Source: Anisus vortex
Taxonomy: Eukaryota; Mollusca; Gastropoda; Planorbidae
Assembly (NCBI GenBank): GCA_949126835.1
Contig: OX421494.1
Location: 3,169,201 to 3,233,200 of the forward strand
Direction of reading: 5' to 3'
DNA: 64,000 nt
Every line of letters begins with the position of its first letter. Position 1 is the first letter of the stretch. Below, piece by piece: positions 41,651-52,794 of the stretch. The notes under the pieces were generated by a model. That model saw nothing but the letters and a program-made list of their open reading frames with translations. It had not been told where the DNA came from and ran no database searches. A program made the position numbers and the translations under genes.

Positions 41651-42244
41651 TAGGTTTTTCAAAGTTTGGGGAATAAATATGTTTTTGAAGTAAGATTTAT
41701 TTTTATTTTTGTGTTTAACCACGGAACTCTGTAAACTTTATTATTATTTAGATTCTACAAAATTTAACAAGGTCGATTATTAACTTAATAAATTTGTTTA
41801 AAGCGGAACAACTGATGTGTTTGTCACTGTATTACAATGGTATTAGCGCTGGGCAAAAGGCAATTTTTTAAACTTCAAACCGCTACATGTTTATAATTAC
41901 TATACAGACAACTGTTAATTCAGAAAAGGGGGATGACTTCATCTTAGTCTATTGGAATAAAGTGATAAATGAGTTGCGTACCTTTGGTTGTTTCTAAAGT
42001 ATGATAATTTCTCCCATGGATGTTGCATAATATGATAAAGTGTATTCATTTTTCTTTTCAAAAGTATTTGGCTGTTTTTAGTTTATTTTAATGATATCTT
42101 ATTTTTAAAATGGAGTTTACAACAGCATTATTAAACTTTTTTAAATACTCCAAAAACCTTGAATAATAGTTATTGTATAATTATTACTATAAAATAAATG
42201 ATTGATCTATATAGGCCTACATTTAAATGTGATATAATAAATTC

Positions 42245-42315
42245 GGTACGTGACGTTTTGGCTCGACCGTTTTGGCGCCACCGTTTTGGCCGCTGGACGT
42301 TTCGGCGCGATGGAA
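42245..42315. repeat. CGTTTTGGC motif cluster
   Basis: GACGTTTTGGCTCGACC, CGTTTTGGCGCCACC, CGTTTTGGCCGCTGG and CGTTTCGGCGCGATGG: four imperfect 16-18 bp repeats, much more GC-rich than their flanks. Class unknown; possibly a transposon end. Confidence 0.5.
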
Positions 42316-42697
42316 TAATTGAGTAAACCAATTTTTATTTTTTTTATAATAAATGAAATTAATAATAAAAAATAATAATTAATAACGATTTATTTCAAGG
42401 CTTGTATATAACTATTAAACTTTAAAAACTTAGTTTTTTAAATAGGCCTAAAGGATTGTGTATAATAATAATAATATAAGATAATATTTCTTTATTGATC
42501 CAAACAAATGGAAATTTGTCTTGATTACAGATGTTTTGTCCTTCAGCATATCTATTTATCGGTATAAAATGCTTATCAATCTATTTATCTATTGATATAT
42601 CTGTCGTCTTAATAGGGAAGTTTTCTTTGTTGTTTTTTTTTGCTCAACACCTAAAACGTTAGGCTACAAGCTGAGTTCGGGATGAATCACCCACATA

Positions 42698-43558
42698 TAG
42701 GGATTACCAGATACACGGGAATGAAAAGTAGGACATAGAGAGACAAAAAGGACGACAAGAGAGGACATATAAGGGACAAATTCTATCGAAAATTTTTTAT
42801 TCAATTGACAAATTTTTAATCAATTGACAATTTTTATTCAATGGACAATTTTTATTCAATTGACAATTTTTATTCAATGGACGATTTGTATTTTCGAAAT
42901 GCAACAATAACGTTTTTTTTAAAACAAAATAATTAAATAGTCGAGTCTACAAGTAACACATTATCATCTTTAGTATTTATGTAACATATTTCTCTGACGA
43001 GCAAACTTTATTGCAGAAGATCCTCGTTAGCAAGAACATATGCATACAAATTTTGACATGTGGGATTTTTTAAGGAAATAATTTGTAGGAACAAACCCAT
43101 TACAGAGTATGCCCACCTTTTGTTTAGACTCGTAATTGTAAGTCAATAGCGGAGATGACATTCTCGGCTATCTCTTATACGGTAACAATAAAGCTGCAAT
43201 ATAGATAAATTTGAGTGCATGTGTGTAAGGGACGGTAAGGTTGGGGTAGGGAAAATAGGTGAACAATTAACATAACACCACATTATAAGATAACATATTT
43301 TAATTAATTATATTTCCTGCTAATTACGTCTTTGTTTTGCTTAACCCGACCAAGCCACTTATTGACAGTAAATAAGAAAAAAATATAGATCTATGTGCTA
43401 AGGATTTTGTTTTTTTTTAAAGTTGGAGTACAAAACATAAAATATTAGGCCTACAAAAGCCAGACATTTTAAGGGTTTTTAGCTTTGCCTGCCGGACGGG
43501 GGACACAGGGCTAAAAAGGAGGACATGTCCTCCTTTTGCCGGACGTCTGGCAACCCTA
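42698..43558. mobile_element. hAT-like non-autonomous element (TAGGGTTGCCAGA ends), 861 bp
   Basis: Left TAGGGATTACCAGATACACGG, right GACGTCTGGCAACCCTA: inverted repeats. Subterminal GGACA motifs are mirrored (AGTAGGACA / TGTCCTCCTTTT). Flanks CCCACATA (42690-42697) and CCAACATA (43559-43566) form an 8-bp target duplication with one mismatch. No transposase. Confidence 0.75.
42788..42890. repeat. 18-bp tandem repeat, about 6 copies
   Basis: TTTTTATTCAATTGACAA with variants (CAATGGACAA, TTTTTAATCAATTG), inside the hAT-like element. Confidence 0.85.
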
Positions 43559-44003
43559 CCAACATATTATAATTTAGAACTTGAGGGAGCTATCATCTCC
43601 TACCAAGCGCGTCCCCAGGTGGCGGATAGGGGAATGACCTTTAGATATAAGGGTTATCCGTGAATACTGAATAAGTGGCCGCGGACCAACTGGTTTGCTC
43701 TCATGGAGGGTGAGGTGGGGTATCCCGTGGTAAGGATACTCTTTAAAAAATGCCTTATAAATCCAAGTAAATGACTGCAAAAAGCGAACATAGAGCGCTC
43801 AAACTCTAAACCCGGACAGATGAGGCCGTTAGCTAGGGATAGCAATCATCTAGGAGAGAAAACTTCAAAAATAAATCCACTGCTGCCTTGCAGACGATCT
43901 TGGTTGATCAAAGCCTATGGAAGCCCAAACAGAAAGAAAAGCAGGCTGAAGTCGGAGTCCTCGGGCCAACTGGCGCAAAACAATTCGGCACGCAAACCTC
44001 AAA

Positions 44004-44686
44004 ATGATGGAGGAAACAGATAATAGTACATATAGTTGTGGCGTCCTGCCTGTGGAATCCCGCCGTGCAGGTAGGGGGCCGGGCTCTCCGCCTCGATGGA
44101 GCCCACCTAAGCGAACTGGTGGTTCTTCCTCCTCTGCGTGTGAAGTCATGAGCAGAGAAATGGAAGTAAACCCTACTGACAAGAACATTAAGGGGAAAAC
44201 TAAACACAATTTAGTCTTTCTCCAATGGAATGCAGAGGGCATAGAAGCCTTAAAGATCTTCCTCCATGAACATGAAGTAGATGTGGCATGCATCCAAGAA
44301 ACTCACCTCAACAGCAATCTGCGTTTCTCAATTAGAGGCTACACATGCTTAAGACAAGACAGGGAAAACAGATCTAAAGGGGGGATACTTACTCTCGTCA
44401 AAAAAAACATACCTACCTCAGATATCATCATACCAAGCTCCATTTGCAATATGAAATAATGGGGACCAAGCTGATCCTACCAGGGGGAAACCTAAACATA
44501 ATCAATTGCTACTGCCCACCAGACAAAGAGCTAGAACTTGGCAGAAGTCAAATCCCAATAAATGAAGAGTGTCTAATACTGGGTGATATGATCAGCCGCT
44601 CCCAGAGCTGGGGATATCCAGACCTCAATGCCAGGGGAGAAGAAATTGAGGAGTGGCAAGCCGAAAACAGTCTGATTCTCCTAAAC
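44004..44686 (+). pseudogene. I-type LINE endonuclease, first part
   Basis: Reads LVFLQWNAEGIEALKIFL, VACIQETHLN and GGILTLVKKNI, then after a frameshift near 44443 reads GTKLILPGGNLNIINCYCPP, GDMISRSQSWGYPDLNARG and ENSLILLN. The N and E of the endonuclease core are present. The usual GDFNAHS is GDMISRS, so a key Asn is lost. Confidence 0.75.
44679..44686. repeat. hAT target-site duplication, left copy
   Basis: TCCTAAAC, repeated at 47255-47262. Confidence 0.88.
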
Positions 44687-47254
44687 CATAGGTTATCAAC
44701 GGGGGCGATATCGCCCACCGGGGGGCGGTGAGAAGCTTTAGAGGGGGCGCTGACATTCCCGGGGGCGATTGGGGGGCGGTGAAGGGCAAGTGGGCGGTAC
44801 AAACGTAACTGATTTTAACACCTCAGCTATTTGAATCGTTTAGTTTTTGGATGAAATGTGATGTAAACGCAAGTGCTGCTAAATATCTGATATCCCTCAA
44901 CAGTAGGCCCTACATATTATTATACTAATAAGAAATCGGAATCGCAATCCCTTTTGGATGAAGTAGGGGTCAGTATTTGACAAATATGGTGTGCAGGCGG
45001 CTGGACTGTCACCCTGCTGACCGATCACTGTCGCCCTGACAACTGCTAATGTTAATGATATTTTGATCTCAGTTTTACCGAGATGTCCTTGATGTGTTTC
45101 AGTATATAAATAACATGTATGCACTATCGTAAAGCGGTATAGATACGTAGTAATCATAAAAACTAGGTATTTATTGTAATGCTTGAAAATATACATATAA
45201 ATTCTTTAGTCATATAATATTTATATAATTTGCAAATACTTTTTACAGTTTGATCATTTCAAAGTTATAAATTGTAAGCCATTTATTCTCTTATAAAAGA
45301 AAAAAAATATTAGAAATATTAGCTCAAATAAAACGGGCTAATTATCTCCCTTCAATTAAAAAATGTTTCCACATTTGATCCAATAGTGATGCCGAACAAG
45401 TTCTGTTTTGTAATATAACAAATATTACTTATTATTATTATTTCTTTATATACATTCAATATTATGGTGTTCATAACAAGATTTAATTATTAGCGGATTA
45501 AAATAATTGACATTAAACAGTTGCAAATAATCATTAACTGCTTTAATTGTTTGTCCATTGAAGGAGTTTATATTTTATACATTAATTAGTACAGAAATGA
45601 TTAATATAGTGCTATTAAATAAGTCTCTTATCTTTCTAAATTAATTATACTAATAAATTTGTTATAGAATTAATTATATTTATGTTTTATTAAAAAATAT
45701 GAAAATAAAAACTCTTTTAAATGTAATTAGTCAGTATCAATTAATGAGAGGTCAAGTGTAGGTGACCTCTTTGTATGCTTACAAACAGCTTTGATGTGCG
45801 ATCAAATATACTTACAAGTGTAAGTTGAATCAAAAGCTGAAAGTGAAGGAGCGAATGCCAAGCTGTTAAGAATAGCAGTTGACTTTCCAAAGCAGCATCC
45901 ATTTGAGTGCTTCGATATACTTCTGAAAAAGCCTAACTATATATCTTATTATTTTCTTTAACATATGAATGTACATGTAGTTAAAGCGTTTTGAAATTGA
46001 TTTCACGACAAGATATGTCCAATTTCAATGCACATCCATTGCAGTGGTCCTTGTAAATGCAAGTTCAACTGACTGAAATGTGTCAGAAACATCGGCTTCA
46101 ACAGTCAGTTTTCCTCATTCAGAACCGGAATATGTTGTTGTTGTTTTTTCAATAAATAAACACCTCTTGGGGGTCTCTCGCGTGCCATGGAAAATCGCTT
46201 TGTGTGCCAAGTGTGGAACGCATACCTTTAGTTGCCAACCCCTGATTTAGATTGCATTGTGAGGTTACCTAAAGACATCACAATTTTCTTTATAACTGGA
46301 TGCGTCTATACTACCAGACAATCTTGCTTTAATTTCAGCTTAAGTTAAATTGAGTAAAAATAAGATATTCTCTGTATGGCTTACTTCAATATTACAGCAG
46401 TTCACAAATAAGTAATACATTCAATGATTTTTTTGGACAGCTTTGCATTGAAACCTTAAATTAATGTATCATTATTTAATTTGTATTATTATTATTAATA
46501 TCTATATTACTATTATTGTCTCGATACAATTTTTTATTGTTTGCCAATTTTCTAATTTACTTGTTATGTATTTGACTATGCCTTTATTGTTCTTATGTAC
46601 TATGTGACAAAATAAATATTGTTCATTGTTCATTGACGAGGACTACAAGCGATGGCTACTGCACACAGTGGTGCTTTGGTTAGTAAACGATGACTGTTTA
46701 AACATAATGTATGAGACTTGGATTCGGTGCTCGAGTTTTTGAAAAGCAAATGCGATTCTTTGGGAGAAATTCTATCAGCTTCTCTAGGTCTGTAAGTTTT
46801 GGCAACAATTTTGTATTTCATTCTTATCAACCTATTTTGTGGAAAGTGGATTTTTTGCTAAGACCATTTGGTTGTCAAAAAAGAAATACAAGCTGCAGAT
46901 AGTGAAGCGTGGAGAGTGGAGACCTAAGGCTTTTGAAACCAAAATTGAAAAAAATATAAGCTTAGACAAACTACACGAAAACGATTCACATTAATATTGA
47001 TTTATTAAAACCTCTTGTTTAGGCAATTTTTTCTCTATTAATTCTTAATTTATATTTCATTTTCATTTTTTTTTAAAGTAAATTAAAGACAATAAATCAC
47101 ACAAAAAGTCTAGTCAGCCTAAAAAAAATTGTGGAAACTATAGTCCAGATGGGTGGGGGAAGGGGGGATGGGCGCTAAAAGAAAGTTGGGGGGGGCGGTG
47201 AGCGGAAAAAAATGTAAAAGGGGGCGGTGAGCCGAAAAAGGTTGAGAACCTATG
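44687..47254. mobile_element. hAT element (2568 bp) inside the I-type LINE
   Basis: Left end CATAGGTTATCAACGGGGG, right end AAGGTTGAGAACCTATG: inverted repeats of about 15 bp with GGGGGCGGTGAG-type subterminal motifs at both ends. Perfect 8-bp target duplication TCCTAAAC. No transposase seen. It contains a long relic of the TGGCACGC family at about 44965-46244. Confidence 0.85.
44965..46244 (+). mobile_element. longer TGGCACGC-family hAT relic, nested
   Basis: Right end GTTGCCAACCCCTG at 46244, preceded by GCGTGCCATGGAAAATC and TGTGTGCCAAG. The body is collinear with 17940-18798. The left end is degenerate (AGGGGTCAG near 44966). No transposase frame. Confidence 0.55.
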
Positions 47255-47262
47255 TCCTAAAC
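47255..47262. repeat. hAT target-site duplication, right copy
   Basis: TCCTAAAC, identical to 44679-44686. The LINE frame continues directly from here (QPEDRPTFYSRSW). Confidence 0.88.
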
Positions 47263-47455
47263 CAACCAGAAGACCGACCCACCTTTTACTCCAGATCATG
47301 GATGACTTCATCAATTCCAAACTTAGCCTTTGCTACCAATACAATATCCATAGGAAGTAAAAGAGAAGTCGCTGACCAACTAGCCACAAGTGACAACAGA
47401 CCCATTCTCATTCAAATAGAAACCACTTCCCAGATGGAACTACAAGAAAGCAAAT
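47263..47455 (+). pseudogene. I-type LINE endonuclease, last part
   Basis: Reads QPEDRPTFYSRSWMTSSIPN, LAFATNTIS and ATSDNRPILIQIETT. The family's SxPDL Asp is Asn here and the SDHxPI His-like position is SDNRPI, so the catalytic end is also damaged. Confidence 0.7.
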
Positions 47456-47886
47456 TGGAACCTCCATGTACACTTAACAGATGTCTATGTGTCACACATC
47501 AATGGAACCTCTATGTACACTTAACAGATGTCTATGTGACACACATCAATGGAACCTCTATGTACACTTTTAACAGATGTCTATGTCACACACATCAATG
47601 GAACCTCCATGTACACTTAACAGATGTCTATGTGACACACATCAATGGAACCTCTATGTACGCTTAACAGTTGTCTATGTGACACACATCAATGGAACCT
47701 CTATGTACACTTTTAACAGATGTCTATGTCACACACATCAATGGAACCTCCATGTACACTTAACAGATGTCTATGTGACACACATCAATGGACCCTCTAT
47801 GTACACTTAACAGATGTCTATGTGACAAACATAAATGGAACCTCTATGTACACTTAACAGATGTCTATGTGACACACATCAATGGC
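47456..47886. repeat. 47-bp tandem repeat, about 9 copies, inside LINE coding sequence
   Basis: Unit TGGAACCTCTATGTACACTT, then AACAGATGTCTATGTGACAC and ACATCAA; some copies have 2 extra T. 47 is not a multiple of 3, so the frame rotates from copy to copy. Flanking LINE text continues at both sides. Confidence 0.9.
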
Positions 47887-49180
47887 AAAACAAATCGGAT
47901 AAACAAATCCTACACTGAATTCTCAAGAGCTCTCCTTAAAGCAGCTAAGGAATCCATCCCAAGAGGAGCCAGGAAAAATTATTTACCAAACTGGTCTCAA
48001 CATTTGGAACTCCTCCACATTGAAACCATCAAAGCAAGAAACCTAGCAGAAAAATCCCCAACAATAGAAAATAATTTTCAACTAAAAGCTGTAAACGCAA
48101 TCTTCAGAAAGGAATTTCTCTCGTCAATTAGGAAGAGCTGCATGAAAAGACAGAAAAACTAAATGCAGACAGAGATGGACATAAGCTATGGAAAATCGCC
48201 AAAAGTCTGAACCGAGAGAAGAATCAATCTTCGCCAATTGTCCTAGACGCAGACCAAGAAAAGCTCACAGGCCGCGATGCTGCACAAAAATTTATAAAAC
48301 ACTTTAGCAGCGTAGGAAATATTAGTATCACCGAAAAAAGAGCCAGAGAAGTCAATGACCACATAGAGAAAGCTCCGAAAAGGTCCACACCACACTCTCA
48401 TGGAATGACAGCAAATCTCAGCATGAAAGAGTTTGATGACTCACTGAAACTCCTCAAGCCCAAACAAGCTACAGGATCAGACAAGATCTCAAATGATATG
48501 CTTATTCATTTAGGACCTCTGGCAAAGAAAAAACTACTGCAAATATTCAATGCTAGCTGGAAGTCAGGAAAAATTCCAACTGTCTGGAAAAAAGCTATCA
48601 TGATCCCTGTACTAAAGCATGGTAAACCAAGAAACCAAGTTGACAGCTACCGTCCAATAAGTTTAACCAGTTGCGTTTGCAAACTAATGGGAAGAATGGT
48701 CAACAATAGGCTCACCTGAAAATCTGAAAATATACTAGCAGATGAACAGGCAGGTTTCAGAAAAAGTCGATCAACAGAAGACCAAATAGCTTATATAGCC
48801 CAAGAAATAGAAGATGGCTTCCAGGAAAAGAAACCATCGACCATTGTCTGGGTCGACCTAGAAAAAGCATTCGATAAGGTCTGGAAAGAAGGTCTAATCC
48901 TAAAGCTATTAAACAACTATATATCCCACAAAATGTTAAACTGGATTACAGAATACCTAACTAATCGCAAAGCTATAATCAACATGCAAGGAAAAAGGAG
49001 CAACATAGCAACAATACAAAATGGAGTCCCCCAGGGAGGTGTACTGTCACCCACACTATTTCTCATTTTCATAAATGACCTAATTCAACATATTCCTAGA
49101 AAAGTAAAAAGCAGCATGTACGCCGACGATCTTGCTTCTAATAAGCACAGAAGAATATATAGGCACCTCAAAATTTAGGC
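47887..49180 (+). pseudogene. I-type LINE linker and reverse transcriptase
   Basis: Reads NKSYTEFSRALLKAAKESIP, then after a shift near 48150 reads the RT: LLKPKQATGSDKISNDML, YRPISLTSCVCKLM, a TGA at 48718, EQAGFRKSRSTEDQI, WVDLEKAFDKVW (motif A Asp present), NGVPQGGVLSPTLFLIFIND and MYADDLA. After this another frameshift breaks the thumb region. Catalytic residues persist, the frame does not. Confidence 0.8.
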
Positions 49181-49984
49181 TACAAGATGCACTAAACAAC
49201 CTATGGTCCAAAGAATGGTGAATGAGCATAAACTCAAAAAAGACTACATACTCAATTTTCTCTCTATCTACTAAAGTACAAAGCCTCAAACTGACCTTAG
49301 ACAAAACAATCCTTGAAAAAAAAAATGACAATCCCACATATTTAGGAGTTACGTTTGACCCAAGACTAACCTGGAAAGTCAAATAGAAAACACACAGAAA
49401 AAGGGAATCCAAAGACTAGCGTTGATGAAAAAACTTGCTTGCTCAGACTGGGGTGCAAATCACTCTATCTTGAAAAAAAAAATACACCAGTTATATAAGG
49501 CCTACCCTAGAATATGGAGCCACAATGTGGGGTTCGGCAGCCCAATCAAACCTCCGAAAAATAGACAAAGTTCAAAACCTAAGACTTCGAATCATAACAG
49601 GAGCAATGAAAACTACCCCGATCAGAGCAATGGAGGATGCAACTAACCTAAGCTCTATGGAAACTAGACGAGAAACCAAAATCCTTACTCACTTCACCAA
49701 GTTAGAAGCATCAGGTCATCACCCTCTAAAACCCAAGCTACTCAAAACCTCCTCAACAAAAAGACTTCAAAGATCCAAGTTTATACAAGAAGTCAAACAT
49801 CTAAAAAGTAAATAGAAAATAGAAAAAATTGCAATTGAACGTACCCAACCCCACAGCCACTTCCCACCCAGGGACCCAAGCCCTACTGTAAAAATCACAG
49901 ACAAACTAAGCAACATAGGGAAAAAATCTGACTACACACTCGAAATACTAAAAGTAGCAGTAAACAACATCATTAGAGAACAAT

Positions 49985-50610
49985 ACCTCCAAAATGCATG
50001 GACCAGAGTCTATACTGACGGGTCAACTGGAAAAGATTTGAAAAATGGAGGAGCCGGCATTTTCATAGAGTGGCCAAATGGAGAACTCCTAGAAAAAGCC
50101 ACTGTCACAGGTAGCCTCTCAGATAGCACTAGAGCAGAAAGAAAAGCAATTGAGCTTGCTGCAAATATACTAACAAGCCACTCCCAATCCCCCAACAGCC
50201 GGATTGTCATCTTCACTGACGCCAAAACAGTACTCCAGTCTCTAAAAAACCCAAATGCCCTGATCAACCAGTCACTCAGTACAGAACTTTTAAAACTGAG
50301 CAAAACAACTAAAGAACTGGTTCTCCAATGGATCCCTGGGCGTATACAAAATAAAGGAAATGACACTGCCGACACCTTAGCTAAAGCTGGAGGCAGACAA
50401 AACAAGACAGACCCATCTCTACACCCCGAAGAAATAAAGGCAATACTCAAAAGGAATGAATCCGAAAGATGGTCTGAGCTGCAACAAAACAACCCAAAGA
50501 TTGATGCTTACTACAAACTCTCCCGCCAATTTCAACACATCATCTTCAGACTAAGGACTGGTCACAACAGGCTAAAGCAACATATGTTCCACAGTTTACA
50601 CCCAGAATTT
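49985..50610 (+). pseudogene. I-type LINE RNase H domain and truncated C-terminus
   Basis: Open frame with all four catalytic acids visible: VYTDGSTG, TRAERKAIELAA, IFTDAKTVLQSL and GNDTADTLAKAGG. It then continues FQHIIFRLRTGHNRLKQHMF and loses homology at about 50600, so the zinc-like tail is missing. Best preserved part of this element. Confidence 0.82.
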
Positions 50611-50887
50611 AATGTAAATATAAATATTTTCATGTATATTTCTTCAGTTTACCATTGAAATAAAATTGATTCGTTTTACACCTGAAATTATTGAACTAAT
50701 ACCACTGTTAAACTTGAATGACAGGGTGTTGTTGTATGCCAGTATAGTAGACTAATGGTAATCGCATCATAGAAGGAACTGCGGAAACGGACATAAAGTG
50801 GAACCCCTAGCACTAAAGCCCGCAAGCAGATTTAACGGCTTGAACCCTGATAGAACGAGTCATAACAGTAGATAAGTTCTGTTCTAT

Positions 50888-51184
50888 CAAAGACTATAAT
50901 AACATGGACCGATTGCTTTAATATTTAATTTTCTGCTATTTGATGACTCGAATTACTTCTTTTCGGAATCCCCGATTCCTTTTTGTACTGTACATTTGCG
51001 TTTTTTTTAATCACTATGATTTTCTCAATGAAAAATTTAAATAATAAATTGAAAATTCTATACAGCGGAAACCATTAAGGCAGCCGTAGAAGTAATTTAA
51101 GTCAGTGTTATTGGCTGGGCACGTAAGAAAATAACAAATAAGCTCTAAAAATAGAGCAAGCGGTCCATCTTATTATAGTCTTTG
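50888..51184. mobile_element. MITE (CAAAGACTATAATAAG family), 297 bp
   Basis: Ends CAAAGACTATAATAACATGG and CCATCTTATTATAGTCTTTG are inverted repeats. Flanks GTTCTAT and GTTGTAT suggest a 7-bp target duplication with one mismatch. Shortest complete copy here. Confidence 0.75.
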
Positions 51185-51316
51185 GTTGTATGAGCTTTGC
51201 GTAGTGTCCTGTGGATCTGATTCTGACATAAATCGCAAGCAATACGTGGTGGGTAATTTAATATTTAAATGTATTCATCGGGAAATTATTATCTACTTTA
51301 GAAAGAAACAAGAGGA

Positions 51317-51396
51317 CTAGACTCAAACCACGGATGAGCGTAGGACGCAATAATCGTCTGTATAGAAGGAGCGTCTGTAATATAGAAGATAAGATC
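51317..51396 (+). repeat. SINE (family 1) fragment
   Basis: GACTAGACTCAAACCACGGA, TGAGCGTAGGACGCAATAAT, GGAGCGTCTGTAATATAGA and an AAGATAAGAT tail. Confidence 0.68.
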
Positions 51397-51419
51397 AAAT
51401 CCAACTTCCTTGCATTCGT

Positions 51420-51690
51420 CCCAACACACTCACGCACATACACTTCACAAAGACATACATACATACAAATATAAACACACACATATTTTCACATACACAC
51501 ATAGATCCATACACATACATACAAACACACACACACACATACATACACACTTCACAAAGACACACACACACACAAACACACACATACACTTAACAAAGAC
51601 ACACATACATATACATACACAATACACACACATACACACACACATACACACACATATATACACATGCACATACACTTCACAAGGACACGA
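51420..51690. repeat. CA/CATA-rich microsatellite tract
   Basis: ACACACAT/ACATACAT repeats with recurring CACTTCACAAAGACA-like blocks. Spurious Thr/His-rich and Val/Cys-rich open frames arise from it. Confidence 0.85.
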
Positions 51691-51992
51691 AATGAAACGT
51701 ACCAATACTTTGATTGATAAAACTTTACCTGTCAGAATTCTACTTTGCCCTGGATCAACATTGATGACTTGCTAATATTTCCAGTGTGCTATGGCTATTC
51801 AGGCCGATGTCCTCATTGAATGGTTTACATGACGTCACTTAGATCTACTTTTTGACAGCGTGCATCTCGTGGCATCGAAACACCCAGAGCACCAATTGGC
51901 AAATGCACTTTCGCTTACAATCATTTACACATTACAATCTAGATACTAGGGTAAAAATCACACAGATGACCCTGCGTGTTCGAGACAGCGGC

Positions 51993-52794
51993 CTGTGGCG
52001 TAGCCAGGTTTTGACGCTAGGGGGAGCGAAATTTTAGGAAAAAAGCCCCACTGTTAGCAATTTTTCCAGATTAATAGAATAACTAAGAATTCGTACGAAT
52101 CAAGTGTTATAAGAAAACCATGTGCCTGTGCACTGTATAATAGTGCAGTTTTTATTTAACCAATTACGATTCTTTTCCTAGCAGTTAATAGTGATGGGAA
52201 TTCCTGCACAATTGATTGCATCTACTGCTCATTTTCGGGATGAACACCTAGTATCGAAATGTATTTGAGCCCAAGTCAAATGGTGCTCTTTCAAGGGAAA
52301 AAATTTCATATTCACAGAGAGGTGTAAAAATGCACTTTAGTATTGTCAGAACCTTCCTACACATGATTTGAATAGTGGAAAGATAAGTTATACACTGGAA
52401 AAGACACAGTGACGAAAAACGCGAAACAATAGTAATGGCTGCTATAGACACCTTGGTGTCACCTAGGACAAATGACAACAAAAAATTGACTTCAGAACAA
52501 AACATACTAATTCTTGATGGATTTCTTCAAGAATTTAACACACATATCTCCATAGCCTATATTTATGATATTCAAGTGTATTACAAGCATAGGAGTTGCA
52601 AAAGAGGGGTTTTAGGAGCATAAACTCCACTCACTTGGCACGCAGAACGATTTTCAGTGGCATGCGAAAGACCTCCAAGAATATTGTTTAATGCAAGTGA
52701 AAACAACGTATGTCAGCGTAATGCTGCATAATGGGAGCTGCATGGCCAACTACATGTGAATCAAACTGGGCGTCGACTGTTTAAGTTCAGGAAT
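51993..52794. mobile_element. truncated hAT copy (CAGTGGCGTAGCC family), interrupted by the satellite
   Basis: Starts CTGTGGCGTAGCCAGG and is homologous, reverse-complemented, to 19096 back to about 18612, including CTAGGGGGAGCG, TTATAAGAAAACC and ATTTTCGGGATGAACA. TGGCACGC-family sequence follows from about 52626. Homology stops after GTTCAGGAAT at 52794, where the 9-bp satellite begins. The block 52290-52625 has no match in the other copy. Confidence 0.75.

Larger units (their letters stand above)
43567..50640 (+). mobile_element. decayed I-group LINE with RNase H, interrupted by a hAT element and a tandem expansion
   Basis: Order on the plus strand: 5' leader about 43567-44003; endonuclease start 44004; hAT insertion 44687-47254; rest of the endonuclease 47263-47455; 47-bp repeats 47456-47886; linker and reverse transcriptase about 47887-49180; RNase H about 49985-50400; truncated C-terminus about 50600. 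An RNase H after the RT points to the I superfamily (I/Nimb-type). No ORF1 recognised. At least three frameshifts (near 44443, 48150, 49165) and a stop at 48718 make it dead. Confidence 0.82.

Noticed and set aside
47456..47886. Regularly spaced repeats as a CRISPR or peptide-repeat gene
   Set aside because: A 47-bp head-to-tail minisatellite without spacers. The frame rotates, so no repeat protein can be encoded, and LINE sequence flanks it.
51410..51775. Thr/His-rich 121-residue frame
   Set aside because: Comes from a CA/CATA microsatellite.
52435..52623. 62-residue frame in the hAT copy as a transposase remnant
   Set aside because: No hAT transposase motif visible and the frame is too short to support.
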